A stretch of DNA of 64,000 bases, from NCBI RefSeq assembly GCF_002217285.1, contig NZ_MUGW01000026.1, forward strand, positions 1 through 64,000, given 5' to 3'. Shown here one piece after another: positions 17,956 through 26,331 of this stretch. Made by a program: the position numbers and the translations under genes. The first letter of the stretch is position 1, and each line of letters starts with the position of its first letter. Source of the stretch: Flavobacterium hercynium (GTDB lineage Bacteria > Bacteroidota > Bacteroidia > Flavobacteriales > Flavobacteriaceae). Under the pieces are notes generated by a model that was not told the origin of the DNA, did no database searches, and worked only from the letters and a program-made list of their open reading frames with translations.

Positions 17956-20232
17956 TTATATGATTTCTGCATTTTCTGCTGCTCCTTCAAATTCTGTATT
18001 TTTTGTAAACGTAATTTTTATTCTTAATCCGTTTTCATTTTTCATATCATACTCACCATCAATTTGGTCGGTTAACCCCATCATTAAGTTCATACCGAGT
18101 GAATTTCTTTCGGTATCATCAAAATTCTCAGGAAGACCAACACCATCATCTGCAATAATAAGCTGATAATTACTTGCTCCTGTATTTTTAAGTTCAATGC
18201 TTACATTTCCTTTTTTACCAGATGGGAAAGCATATTTGATAGCATTATTAATAGCTTCATTTATAATTAATCCTAACGGAACTGCTTGTCCTACATCGAG
18301 ATACACTTTTTCTGTATCCAGTACAAATTTGATTTGATTATCCGTATCAAAACATTCTCTCATATAACTTATCAGCTCATAAATGTACCACGACATATCA
18401 ATATTCGCCAGATTATCAGACTGATATAGTTTTTGATGAATCAAAGACATGGCGTGCATTCTGTGCTGACTGTTTTGAATTGCTGTTAAAGCATCTTCAT
18501 TGTCAAGATAGGCAGATTGCGTGTTTAACAAACTAATGACAATCTGAAGATTATTCTTAACACGATGGTGAATTTCTTTTAAAAGCCATTCTTTTTCAAT
18601 CAGCATTTTCTTGTTCAATTCGTTTTGCTCGTCAATCTTTTGTCTTTTAATTTCGAGCTGTTCGTTTGACTTTTTCTTCAATCTGAATCGATTGTATAAA
18701 AGCAGAATAAAGAGTACTAAAATGATAACACTTGCAATAAATAAATACCTGATGATTACATCATTATTGATTGTTATTTCCTGCAGCTTTGCCTGTTGTT
18801 TCAGCAAGTCAATATTTTTATCCTTTTTCTCGCTTTCAAATTCTATTTGTAAACTGTTAATCTGCTTACTTTTTTCTCCTTTAAAAACAGAATCCGAAAG
18901 GCTCTTATAAAGTTGATAATGTTTGATGGCATCCAAATAATTTCCTCTTGATGAATCAGCTTTAAACCAAATAAGATAACTTTCTGCTCTAATTAAATTA
19001 TTGCCAGCACCAGCTGCAAGAGCATCCAGATGTTTTATCGTTCTGTAGAAATCATCAAACTTTTTGATTTGATAATGATACGAGGCAAAACTTCTTAGAA
19101 TAGCAATGCTGTTTCCGTTTCGATCTGCATTTTCACCATAATAATCGGCTAGTTTTTTATAATAAATTGTTGCTGTTGCATTGTTTTGCAATATTCTGTA
19201 AATATTAAACAACAGGTAATTCTCTTTCATTTGCCTTTCAATGTTAGAGGTCGGAAATTTTACCTGCATTTCCTTTATGAGCTTAAGCGCATCTTTTTCT
19301 TTACGTTGACGGATAAGAAGAGAACAAAGGTTTTCACCAATCGTTCTCACATATTCTGTATCCTTGTAATACTTTGCAATTTCGATTGCTTTATACCAAT
19401 ATTTTTCAGCATCATCATTTTGACGCAAATAGTAATAAACCAATCCTACGTGATTGTAAATAGAACTTAACTGCAAAGAATTATCATTGACTGCCAATGC
19501 CGTTTTTTCTGCCAGAAGCGCATATTTCAAAGATTCAGGATAATTTCCTTTTTGTGTATTTACTTCTGATAAAAGATTGTAAACACCTTGTAATTTTTGA
19601 TATTTTATCGCTTTGTAGAGCGCTAGAGATTCCTTCAAATGAGTTTCTGCTTTTTCTACACTTTCGTTAATGCTGTATAATTCACCAAGTTCTTTTAGTG
19701 TATTCGCTTGTTTCTCTTTAGCCCCAGCTTTTTTAAAGAACTGTATTGCCAATTCTTTGTATTTTGCCTTTTCCTCAATAGGAGCTTCATGTAAGGAACG
19801 TTCGGCGTAACTTTCAGCAAGCAACTCCAGCATGTTATTGCTTTTGGAATAGGAAATAGCTTCGTTGGCTTTTTTTACCGCATTTAGGGTATCATTTTTC
19901 TCCCGATAAATTTTTGCCTCAAGAAGCATTGCTTTTGCTATTCCGGGTTTGTATTTTAAACTTTCACTTAATTGTCTTGCCTGCTTGCTCAGCGTTGCAG
20001 CTTCATCAAGATCGGTTTTAAATTCACCTACTTTATTGAGATAAAAACTGCTTAAGCGTAAAAGTAATTCGGCTTTATCCGAATTACTTTTAGCTCCTGC
20101 AATGGTTATTTTTAGTTGATTTGGATCTTCTGTTAACTGCGCATAGCTCTGTATGTTTCCCATCAATAAAATGGTAAACATAAACAGTATGTATAGGCTG
20201 TTTCTGTTGGTTTTTGCGGTATTATAATTCAT
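17956..20232 (-). CDS. TPR-repeat histidine kinase of the HisKA_2 type
   Basis: A 758-residue sensor kinase: signal sequence (residues 1-32), about 400 residues of tetratricopeptide repeats predicted to lie outside the cytoplasmic membrane, a coiled coil, one membrane helix (~496-514, YLFIASVIILVLFILLLYN), then a HisKA_2 domain with phospho-acceptor near His555 in KEIHHRVKNNLQIVISLL and a HATPase_c domain (N box NEAINNAIKYAF, GVGLPENF, SLGMNLM). The HHRVKNNLQ box separates it from ordinary HisKA kinases. The sigma-54 regulator follows by 10 bp. The signal, perhaps a protein or peptide bound by the TPRs, is unknown. Confidence 0.9.
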   Translation of the reverse strand: MNYNTAKTNRNSLYILFMFTILLMGNIQSYAQLTEDPNQLKITIAGAKSNSDKAELLLRLSSFYLNKVGEFKTDLDEAATLSKQARQLSESLKYKPGIAKAMLLEAKIYREKNDTLNAVKKANEAISYSKSNNMLELLAESYAERSLHEAPIEEKAKYKELAIQFFKKAGAKEKQANTLKELGELYSINESVEKAETHLKESLALYKAIKYQKLQGVYNLLSEVNTQKGNYPESLKYALLAEKTALAVNDNSLQLSSIYNHVGLVYYYLRQNDDAEKYWYKAIEIAKYYKDTEYVRTIGENLCSLLIRQRKEKDALKLIKEMQVKFPTSNIERQMKENYLLFNIYRILQNNATATIYYKKLADYYGENADRNGNSIAILRSFASYHYQIKKFDDFYRTIKHLDALAAGAGNNLIRAESYLIWFKADSSRGNYLDAIKHYQLYKSLSDSVFKGEKSKQINSLQIEFESEKKDKNIDLLKQQAKLQEITINNDVIIRYLFIASVIILVLFILLLYNRFRLKKKSNEQLEIKRQKIDEQNELNKKMLIEKEWLLKEIHHRVKNNLQIVISLLNTQSAYLDNEDALTAIQNSQHRMHAMSLIHQKLYQSDNLANIDMSWYIYELISYMRECFDTDNQIKFVLDTEKVYLDVGQAVPLGLIINEAINNAIKYAFPSGKKGNVSIELKNTGASNYQLIIADDGVGLPENFDDTERNSLGMNLMMGLTDQIDGEYDMKNENGLRIKITFTKNTEFEGAAENAEII

Positions 20233-20261
20233 TTTTTAAAGGTAATCTATTATAAGAAATC

Positions 20262-20277
20262 TGCAAATCCATATCCT
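20262..20277 (-). promoter_or_regulatory. Weak sigma-54 promoter candidate before the TPR kinase
   Basis: The minus strand reads AGGATATGGATTTGCA: -24 GG and -12 TTGCA separated by exactly 10 bp between GG and GC, but the -24 box is otherwise poor (AGGATA instead of TGGCAC). It lies about 30 bp upstream of the kinase ATG, a geometry like that of the better site at 26135-26150. Confidence 0.3.
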
Positions 20278-20284
20278 GTTTTGT

Positions 20285-20950
20285 CTAGTTTTTTCTATGG
20301 TACAAATAGCAGATGATCATCGCTAATCCTGGTAAAACTAAAGTGCCCAGTCCAAAAAACTTTCCGGCAACGGCTCCTAAAAAACAACCAATAAGAAACC
20401 CAATAATGGTAACCAATTGTTTTTTAAAGCTTAAAAGAGATTCCACATCTTTGATACCGTTTTTTATCAGACTTCCTAAATCAAGTGAAGCCTGCGTAAC
20501 ATTTCCGGTCATCATCGTAGTAGGTCCATGCGTTTCTTTACTATACAGTTTACCAAAAGCATTTTGAAGTCCCATTGCAAAAACGGTTGTCATAGCAATA
20601 GTATACATGGTCCATTCTGAAAAAATATTCAAATAATTAAGAACATACACCACAAAACCACTCAGAAACAGAATAGTACCTTCCCAAAATAAAATTGTGT
20701 AGCGGTTGGTACTTCTGAGAGCAATTCTTCCTCCAGTAATTACAGCGAATATAAAGATGGGAAAGGTTAATAATTTTATCCAAGCATGTACATCAGAACC
20801 TTTGATGATCTGATAGGCAAACACAATAAAGTTGCCCGTAACGTGTGCGGAGAAAATAGAATCAGCAGCAACAAAAGTTACGGTGTCGCAATATCCGGCT
20901 ATGATAGTAAGCAATAGGGTTACGTACCCAATGTTTTTTTGTACTTCCAT
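20285..20950 (-). CDS. YoaK/DUF1275 family membrane protein
   Basis: A 221-residue inner-membrane protein with about six hydrophobic helices. The segments GYCDTVTFVAADSIFSAHVTG and GLQNAFGKLYSKETHGPTTMMTGNVTQA are hallmarks of DUF1275 (YoaK type). Biochemical role not established for the family. It is 3 bp after the DoxX gene and presumably co-transcribed. Confidence 0.88.
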   Translation of the reverse strand: MEVQKNIGYVTLLLTIIAGYCDTVTFVAADSIFSAHVTGNFIVFAYQIIKGSDVHAWIKLLTFPIFIFAVITGGRIALRSTNRYTILFWEGTILFLSGFVVYVLNYLNIFSEWTMYTIAMTTVFAMGLQNAFGKLYSKETHGPTTMMTGNVTQASLDLGSLIKNGIKDVESLLSFKKQLVTIIGFLIGCFLGAVAGKFFGLGTLVLPGLAMIICYLYHRKN

Positions 20951-20953
20951 AAT

Positions 20954-21382
20954 TTAAATAAGGTTTAAAAGGTAATAATCCAGCGAGTATTTTCCTGCTC
21001 CAAGTGCCAGAATAAGTGATAAGGACAAGGTATACATAAAGGGAACATCACGTACTTCTAGTGCATCTTTTCTATGAACCACAAAATAACCTACGGCTGT
21101 TACCGCTATTGTTGGGAGTACAGCAAGTCGGGTACCCAATCCCAGAATAATAAAAAAGGGTATAACCGTATCTGAAAAGGAGGCTACAAAGCCGTTTAAT
21201 TTTTCAGGTAAATGAAGCGGATTAGGAACTTGTTCTTTTTGTCCGTTTTCTAATCTAAACTTTTTAAGTCCGTGCACTCTAAACAGCTGAAATGCAAATA
21301 GAAATCTAAACAGCAAAAAAGCTGCATTGTTAAAGGACGATCCTAAATCAGAATAAAGGATTTGTTTTATAATTTCAATCAT
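20954..21382 (-). CDS. DoxX-family membrane protein (MhqP-like)
   Basis: A 142-residue protein with four membrane helices, the LFRFLFAFQLFRVHGLKKF start and the FIILGLGTRLAVLPTIAVTA region typical of DoxX-like proteins. In Bacillus the DoxX protein MhqP is co-regulated with a ring-cleaving dioxygenase and a nitroreductase under quinone stress. The ATG at 21382 is chosen; a further ATG at 21430 would run into the amidohydrolase gene (ends 21394) and add only a non-homologous leader. Part of the long minus-strand run. Confidence 0.82.
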   Translation of the reverse strand: MIEIIKQILYSDLGSSFNNAAFLLFRFLFAFQLFRVHGLKKFRLENGQKEQVPNPLHLPEKLNGFVASFSDTVIPFFIILGLGTRLAVLPTIAVTAVGYFVVHRKDALEVRDVPFMYTLSLSLILALGAGKYSLDYYLLNLI

Positions 21383-21393
21383 TGTTTTAAGTT

Positions 21394-23280
21394 TTAAAAA
21401 GCAAAGCAAGAACAGCCAAGTGCTCCCCAAAATGCATTATAATTATTTACCGGTACATTGCTCATTCTGGCGACATCATGGCTGTGTGCATGAACATCGC
21501 AGCTTCCGCTACAACTGTGAATCTGAGAAGTAAGCGCTGGTTTTGCCGTTGCTTTAGCATTTTTTTCGATATCATGCTGCAACGTACTTTTGGCAGGATA
21601 ACCGTTGTAAATATTAGTTGGCGACCAATCCGGTAAAATTGGAATGTGTGGCGGTGAAAAAGAGGAGAAGTCACCATTGGCGTACACAATTTTTCCATCA
21701 ACAATAGTCATATCAGCTTCTATTTTTTTGATGTCTTCATCTTCAACCGTAAAATAATCGCGATCCAGCACTACTAAATCAGCAAACATTCCTGTTTTGA
21801 TATCGCCTTTTTTTGCCTGTTCCTGAGAGAACCAAGCGCTTCCTCGGGTGTAGAGTTCTAAAGCTGTCGTTCTGTTTAATCTCGTTTCATTGTACAATTG
21901 TAAACCTCCAATAGTTTTACCCACAGTCATCCAATACATAGAAACCCACGGATTGTAACTGCTTACTCTGGTAGCATCAGAACCGGCACCAACCGGAACT
22001 TCCATTTCAAGCATTTTTTTAATTGGAGGTGTATTTTCGGCTGCTTTGGCACCGTAGCGATCTGTAAAATATTCACCCTGATATGCCATTCTGCTTTGTA
22101 TGGCAATTCCACCGCCTAAAGCTTTTACACGTTCAATATTGCGTTCGTCGATTGTTTCAGCATGATCGAATATCCACGGTAAACCGTTAAACGGAATCTC
22201 CTGATTTATTTTTTCAAAAACATTCAGAAATCTTGTAATACTTTCATTATAAGTAGCATGAAGTCTAAAAGGCCAGCGATTTTCTACTAAAAGGCGTACC
22301 ACTTTTTCCAGTTCAGCTTCCATAGTTTCAGGAAGATCAGGTCTTGGCTGCAGGAAATCCTCAAAATCTGCCGCAGAAAATACCAACATTTCGCCCGCAC
22401 CATTGTGGCGGTACATATCGTCTCCCTGATACAATTTTACGGTATCAATCCAATCTTCAAAATCTTCGAATTCGTGTTTTGGTTTTTGAGTAAAAAGGTT
22501 GTACGCAATTCTAACGGTTAACTGTTTCTTTTCGTTCAATTCATTAACCACTTTGTAATCGTCCGGGAAATTCTGAAAACCACCTCCGGCATCAATCACG
22601 CTTGTGATTCCAAAACGATTCAGTTCTTTCATAAAATGACGTGTCGAATTGATCTGATGTTCATACGAAAGAGTAGGACCTTTTGCTAAAGTCGAGTACA
22701 AAATCATGGCATTTGGTGTTGCAATAATAAGTCCGGTTGGTTCTCCTCTAGCATCTCTTTCGATATGACCACCAGGAGGAGCAGGCGTATTTTTGTTATA
22801 ACCAACCGCTTTTAAAGCTGCTCTGTTCATAATCGCTCTGTCGTATAAATGCAGGATAAAAACAGGCGTTTCCGGTGCTATGGCATTTATTTCTTCCAGA
22901 GTTGGCATTCTGCGTTCTGCAAACTGAAACTCAGACCAGCCTCCAACAACACGAACCCATTGCGGATTTGGCGTACGGTCAACTTGTTCCTTTAACATGC
23001 GGAGTGCATCTGCCAGAGAAGGAACACCATCCCAGCGCAATTCTAAATTGTAGTTTAAACCACCACGAATTAAATGAATGTGCGAATCGTTGATTCCCGG
23101 TACTACTCGTTTGTTTTGAAGGTCAATTATCTTAGTTGCTTCATTGGCGAATTCCATTACATTGCTGTCACTTCCAACAGCAATAAATTTTCCGTCTTTG
23201 ATCGCTACAGCGGTAACATCTGGTGTTTCGCTATTAAAGCTGTATATTTTTCCGTTGAATAAAATTAAATCTGCTTTCAT
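21394..23280 (-). CDS. YtcJ-like metal-dependent amidohydrolase
   Basis: A 628-residue amidohydrolase of the YtcJ/LAF3 type. It begins ADLILFNGKIYSFNSETPDVTAVAIKDGKF, has the metal ligands in GINDSHIHLIRGG, a further His in FRLHATYN and in FDHAETIDERN, and the terminal Asp in GAGSDATRVSSYNPW. The family hydrolyses exocyclic amide or formamide-like bonds; substrate unknown. Cytoplasmic, with no signal peptide. The last ~40 residues are an unusual Cys/His-rich tail (HSCSGSCDVHAHSHD, then GCSCF), which may bind metal. It sits 2 bp after the M17-like gene. Confidence 0.87.
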   Translation of the reverse strand: MKADLILFNGKIYSFNSETPDVTAVAIKDGKFIAVGSDSNVMEFANEATKIIDLQNKRVVPGINDSHIHLIRGGLNYNLELRWDGVPSLADALRMLKEQVDRTPNPQWVRVVGGWSEFQFAERRMPTLEEINAIAPETPVFILHLYDRAIMNRAALKAVGYNKNTPAPPGGHIERDARGEPTGLIIATPNAMILYSTLAKGPTLSYEHQINSTRHFMKELNRFGITSVIDAGGGFQNFPDDYKVVNELNEKKQLTVRIAYNLFTQKPKHEFEDFEDWIDTVKLYQGDDMYRHNGAGEMLVFSAADFEDFLQPRPDLPETMEAELEKVVRLLVENRWPFRLHATYNESITRFLNVFEKINQEIPFNGLPWIFDHAETIDERNIERVKALGGGIAIQSRMAYQGEYFTDRYGAKAAENTPPIKKMLEMEVPVGAGSDATRVSSYNPWVSMYWMTVGKTIGGLQLYNETRLNRTTALELYTRGSAWFSQEQAKKGDIKTGMFADLVVLDRDYFTVEDEDIKKIEADMTIVDGKIVYANGDFSSFSPPHIPILPDWSPTNIYNGYPAKSTLQHDIEKNAKATAKPALTSQIHSCSGSCDVHAHSHDVARMSNVPVNNYNAFWGALGCSCFAF

Positions 23281-23282
23281 AA

Positions 23283-24026
23283 TTAATTAGCATTTAGCTT
23301 GTTGATTGCTGTTTTTATTCCTTCACCCGCTGTAGTGTAAAAAGCAGGTCCTGCAAGCAGAATTATTTTCGTTAATGGTTTATGATCCGATAACTTTTGT
23401 TGTTTTAGGTACGTTTGTGTTCTGTACGCTTCAAAAGATCCCAAAACGACATTCGTCGCCACTAAAGCTGTTGGCGAATCGATTCCGGCATCTTTAATAT
23501 CACTTGCAAAAGAAAAATTGCTCACTCCTAAACGTAAAGCCTCGCGCATGGCAACACTTCCTACGCTCACCATCATTTCGGGCGTAAAGCTATTGCGATC
23601 GCCTAAACCAATAAGCAATAGTTTTTTTGCTGCCAGTGTACCTTTTGGCGGTGTAATCAATAAAGTTTCGAGTGCGTGACCTGTAAATTTTCCGCTTTTG
23701 CGTAATTCGGTAATACTACCTTTTAAAGCCTCGTCAAGATGTACCATTCCGTTTAGGTTAGCGGGAAGGGCAGGAGGATTAAAAATATCCCCTTCTGTAT
23801 ATTCGAATACACAGGCAACTTGCAATTCTGCTTCGGCTGCAGATGGTCCCTGAACCAATCCGTTTACAGCAACGCCGTCTACTTTACCCCAAGTTACGGT
23901 AGAACCAATAGCAGCTGTTTGTGCCAAAGCAGTATTGCCTGTTACACCTGAAAATAAAACACTGATAAGAAGACTTAGAACACCGGTTCTAAGTTTGTAT
24001 TTTTTTAAAATTAATAGATTGTTCAT
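23283..24026 (-). CDS. Exported protein with peptidase M17 N-terminal-like domain only
   Basis: A 247-residue protein with a signal peptide ending near ...NTALAQ. The mature part resembles the N-terminal macro-like domain of leucyl aminopeptidases (GHALETLLITPPKGTLAAKKLLLIGLGDRNSFTPE), but the catalytic C-terminal domain with its metal-binding NTDAEGRL motif is missing and the gene ends normally, so it cannot be an aminopeptidase. Possibly a binding or scaffold protein in the periplasm. Tightly packed between the amidohydrolase and the outer-membrane channel gene. Confidence 0.72.
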   Translation of the reverse strand: MNNLLILKKYKLRTGVLSLLISVLFSGVTGNTALAQTAAIGSTVTWGKVDGVAVNGLVQGPSAAEAELQVACVFEYTEGDIFNPPALPANLNGMVHLDEALKGSITELRKSGKFTGHALETLLITPPKGTLAAKKLLLIGLGDRNSFTPEMMVSVGSVAMREALRLGVSNFSFASDIKDAGIDSPTALVATNVVLGSFEAYRTQTYLKQQKLSDHKPLTKIILLAGPAFYTTAGEGIKTAINKLNAN

Positions 24027-24044
24027 TGTTTTGAATTTAGTAGG

Positions 24045-25433
24045 TTAAAATTTGAATGCGAGTCTTGCATTAAAGAAAATACCGTCTTGGGCATTTGGAA
24101 TAATATCGTTGATAAAAGCTCCTGTTTTGAAATATTGTATGCCGCTTACGACTGCTATATGTTTGTTGACGCTGTATGTAAAATTAGCTAAATAAGCTGT
24201 TCCAATATACCGCTGATCTGATGTGTTTCCGGGACGATTTAATACGCCGCTTGGTCTGTATACACCATCCTGAATTGAATATCTCCAATTAAAAACAACA
24301 TCAACCTGCATCTTTAATTCCGGAAGTAAATCCATAGTGGCATAAGGATGAATGTCGATTAGATTTACTGGACCTACCTGCGGACTAAAACCAAAGTAGC
24401 CTCCTTTTGGATAAAGCGGATTAAAAGTCTGAAGATTTCCGTCGCCTTTGCTTTTGTCTCCTGAAATATAATCATTTCGAAGGTTTATCGTAGGTTTGAA
24501 TTTGATGTCTTCAAAGGAATAACCTAAGTCAATAGAACCCGTCCAGGCATTGATATTACCGGAACCAAAACTTCCAAATTGATATGCTGCTTCCAGATTA
24601 TAAATAAAACCGCCACCGTATTTCCAAAGTCTTGTTCCAATTGTATGTCTTTTTTCAGTAGCAGTTCCTTCTTCAAAAACAGATTCGTCTCTTTTGATTC
24701 CCAAGTAATAAAGATCGAGATTTCCTGCCTTTGGAAATATTATTTTAGAGTAAGTCCCCCATAAATTTAGCTGCTCTGTCATTTTATTGTCAAATATGCC
24801 AGGATTGGTAATATCCGCAATCATTGCAAAACCATCAATCGAGAATCGGGCAGAGGAGTACATTATTTTTCCTCCTGTAAAATAAAGTCTTGCATTTGGA
24901 CCTTCTCTTACAGAAATTAAGCGTCCTGAGCCATAATCTAATTCCTGTCTTCCGGCACGAACAAGAAGTTTTTTATCTTCTTTCTGCCATAAATTTACAT
25001 CCAAAAAGAGATTTTGAACATTGAGCTGATCTTCATCAATTCCTCTTGGACCGTTAATTCTGCCATCCTGAAGCGCACTTCTAAGCTGTGCAAAGACCCT
25101 GAATTTTTTGTTTAAATGAATATCAGCATGAAGGGCATAACGTTGTAATAAGAAATTATTACGGCCAATATTGAGTCTGCCCCAATCTTCATTGTTGAAA
25201 TCGACATATTCATATCGGGCTTCTCCACCAAAGGACACATAAAAATCTTTATCATCGTTTAATGGAATGAATTTTAAATTTCCGTAAAAGTTTCGAGTAG
25301 AGTCTTTTAGAAATTCATAATTTTCGTCATAACGCAAAAGCTTAAAACTTTGTGCCTGTGCTATGCAGCTTGCAAAAAGTAAAAGAATTAGGGTTTGAAC
25401 CTTTTTTGATATGGATTTTGTTGATTCCAACAT
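24045..25433 (-). CDS. Alginate-export-type outer-membrane beta-barrel protein
   Basis: A 462-residue outer-membrane protein with a signal peptide (cleavage near IAQAQS) and repeated amphipathic strands. Segments such as FVSFGGEARYEYVDF, RFRVFAQLRSALQDGR-like strands, RAGRQELDYGSGRLISVREGPNARL and the C-terminal FNARLAFKF fit the alginate export family (PF13372). Members outside alginate pathways serve as diffusion or efflux channels for diverse solutes. In this run it may admit or export the substrate of the neighbouring hydrolases. Confidence 0.82.
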   Translation of the reverse strand: MLESTKSISKKVQTLILLLFASCIAQAQSFKLLRYDENYEFLKDSTRNFYGNLKFIPLNDDKDFYVSFGGEARYEYVDFNNEDWGRLNIGRNNFLLQRYALHADIHLNKKFRVFAQLRSALQDGRINGPRGIDEDQLNVQNLFLDVNLWQKEDKKLLVRAGRQELDYGSGRLISVREGPNARLYFTGGKIMYSSARFSIDGFAMIADITNPGIFDNKMTEQLNLWGTYSKIIFPKAGNLDLYYLGIKRDESVFEEGTATEKRHTIGTRLWKYGGGFIYNLEAAYQFGSFGSGNINAWTGSIDLGYSFEDIKFKPTINLRNDYISGDKSKGDGNLQTFNPLYPKGGYFGFSPQVGPVNLIDIHPYATMDLLPELKMQVDVVFNWRYSIQDGVYRPSGVLNRPGNTSDQRYIGTAYLANFTYSVNKHIAVVSGIQYFKTGAFINDIIPNAQDGIFFNARLAFKF

Positions 25434-25471
25434 AATGAAGCGTAAGAGATTTGTATTAAATTTAGATGCTA

Positions 25472-26104
25472 TTAGTGTTTTAGCATATTATGTGCATAGT
25501 GAATTCCTAAACCATAAGAACCACCGTGTTTTTTCATTAAATTGGTTACCGGAACATACGTTTCTTCACGTGCCCAGTCTCTTTGAAGTTCTAATAAATA
25601 TTGAATAGAAGTAATAGGTCTTGCACCCACTTGTATCATTCTTTGGACAGCACGCTCATGTGCTTCGTCGCTTACATCGCCGCAGGCATCTGTGATTACG
25701 TATACTTCATAACCTTCTTCGATTGCTGATAAAGTTGGTCCCACGATGCAAACTCCTGTCCATAATCCTGCGAAAACCAGTTTTTGTTTGTTTTTACCTG
25801 TTATAGCTTTGTAGGCTGCTTCATCTTCCCAGGTATTCATTGTAGTACGATCAATATATCCTGAAGTTGCGATTGGGTAATATTCTTCGATTTCCGGAAA
25901 AACAGGACCTGCAAAACTTTCTTCGGCAACGGTTGTAACAACTGTTGGTACATTGAAAATTTTTGATGCGCCACAAATAATAGCGACATTATTACGCAAT
26001 TCGCTTAATGGAATACTAGTTGTAGCAAATGCCATTTGTCCTTCAAAATCAATTAGCACTAAAGCATGATTTTCTGGTGATAATAAGTTTACTGATGGTT
26101 TCAT
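25472..26104 (-). CDS. Isochorismatase-family hydrolase (YcaC-like)
   Basis: A 210-residue cysteine hydrolase with the expected triad: Asp19 (LVLIDFEGQMAF), Lys108 (KQKLVFAGLWTGVC) and Cys119, plus the family cis-peptide region before the Cys. The C terminus (LQRDWAREETYVPVTNLMKKHGGSYG) matches the YcaC-like subfamily of unknown substrate. It is the first gene of the twelve-gene minus-strand run and has a sigma-54-type promoter with a ~20-nt leader and an upstream palindrome. Confidence 0.88.
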   Translation of the reverse strand: MKPSVNLLSPENHALVLIDFEGQMAFATTSIPLSELRNNVAIICGASKIFNVPTVVTTVAEESFAGPVFPEIEEYYPIATSGYIDRTTMNTWEDEAAYKAITGKNKQKLVFAGLWTGVCIVGPTLSAIEEGYEVYVITDACGDVSDEAHERAVQRMIQVGARPITSIQYLLELQRDWAREETYVPVTNLMKKHGGSYGLGIHYAHNMLKH

Positions 26105-26134
26105 AATAATTTATTTTAAAATTACTATTAGGTA

Positions 26135-26150
26135 AGCCAATCAAGTGCCA
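26135..26150 (-). promoter_or_regulatory. Sigma-54 (RpoN) promoter candidate
   Basis: Read on the minus strand this is TGGCACTTGATTGGCT. The -24 TGGCAC box is perfect, the -12 box is TGGC instead of TTGC, and GG to GC spacing is exactly 10 bp. The predicted start is near 26124, 20 nt before the isochorismatase ATG. Two sigma-54 activators are encoded within 13 kb, and a palindrome lies ~88 bp upstream of the predicted start, a normal distance for an enhancer site. Confidence 0.6.
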
Positions 26151-26204
26151 TTTTTTTAAATCATTATAAACAAAGGGTTTGTGTTTTTTTAATGAGTTTT
26201 TTGA

Positions 26205-26220
26205 TTACGATATATCGTAA
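26205..26220. promoter_or_regulatory. Palindromic operator/enhancer candidate, copy 2
   Basis: TTACGATATATCGTAA is a perfect 16-bp palindrome centred about 76 bp upstream of the -12 position of the sigma-54 promoter candidate. It shares its 14-bp core with 12981-12994. Best read as the upstream activating site for one of the sigma-54 activators. Confidence 0.6.
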
Positions 26221-26270
26221 AATTATTAAATCAACTATTCGTATTTGGTGTTTTTATTGTTTTTTGAATA

Positions 26271-26300
26271 AAAAAAAAGCCGCAAGATTGAACTGGCGGC
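26271..26300 (-). terminator. Rho-independent terminator of the hybrid kinase gene
   Basis: GCCGC (26279-26283) pairs with GCGGC (26296-26300); on the minus strand the stem is followed by nine T residues. It lies 32 bp past the stop of the hybrid kinase gene. Confidence 0.7.
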
Positions 26301-26331
26301 ATTCATTATTAAGAATTTGAGTGTGTATTTT

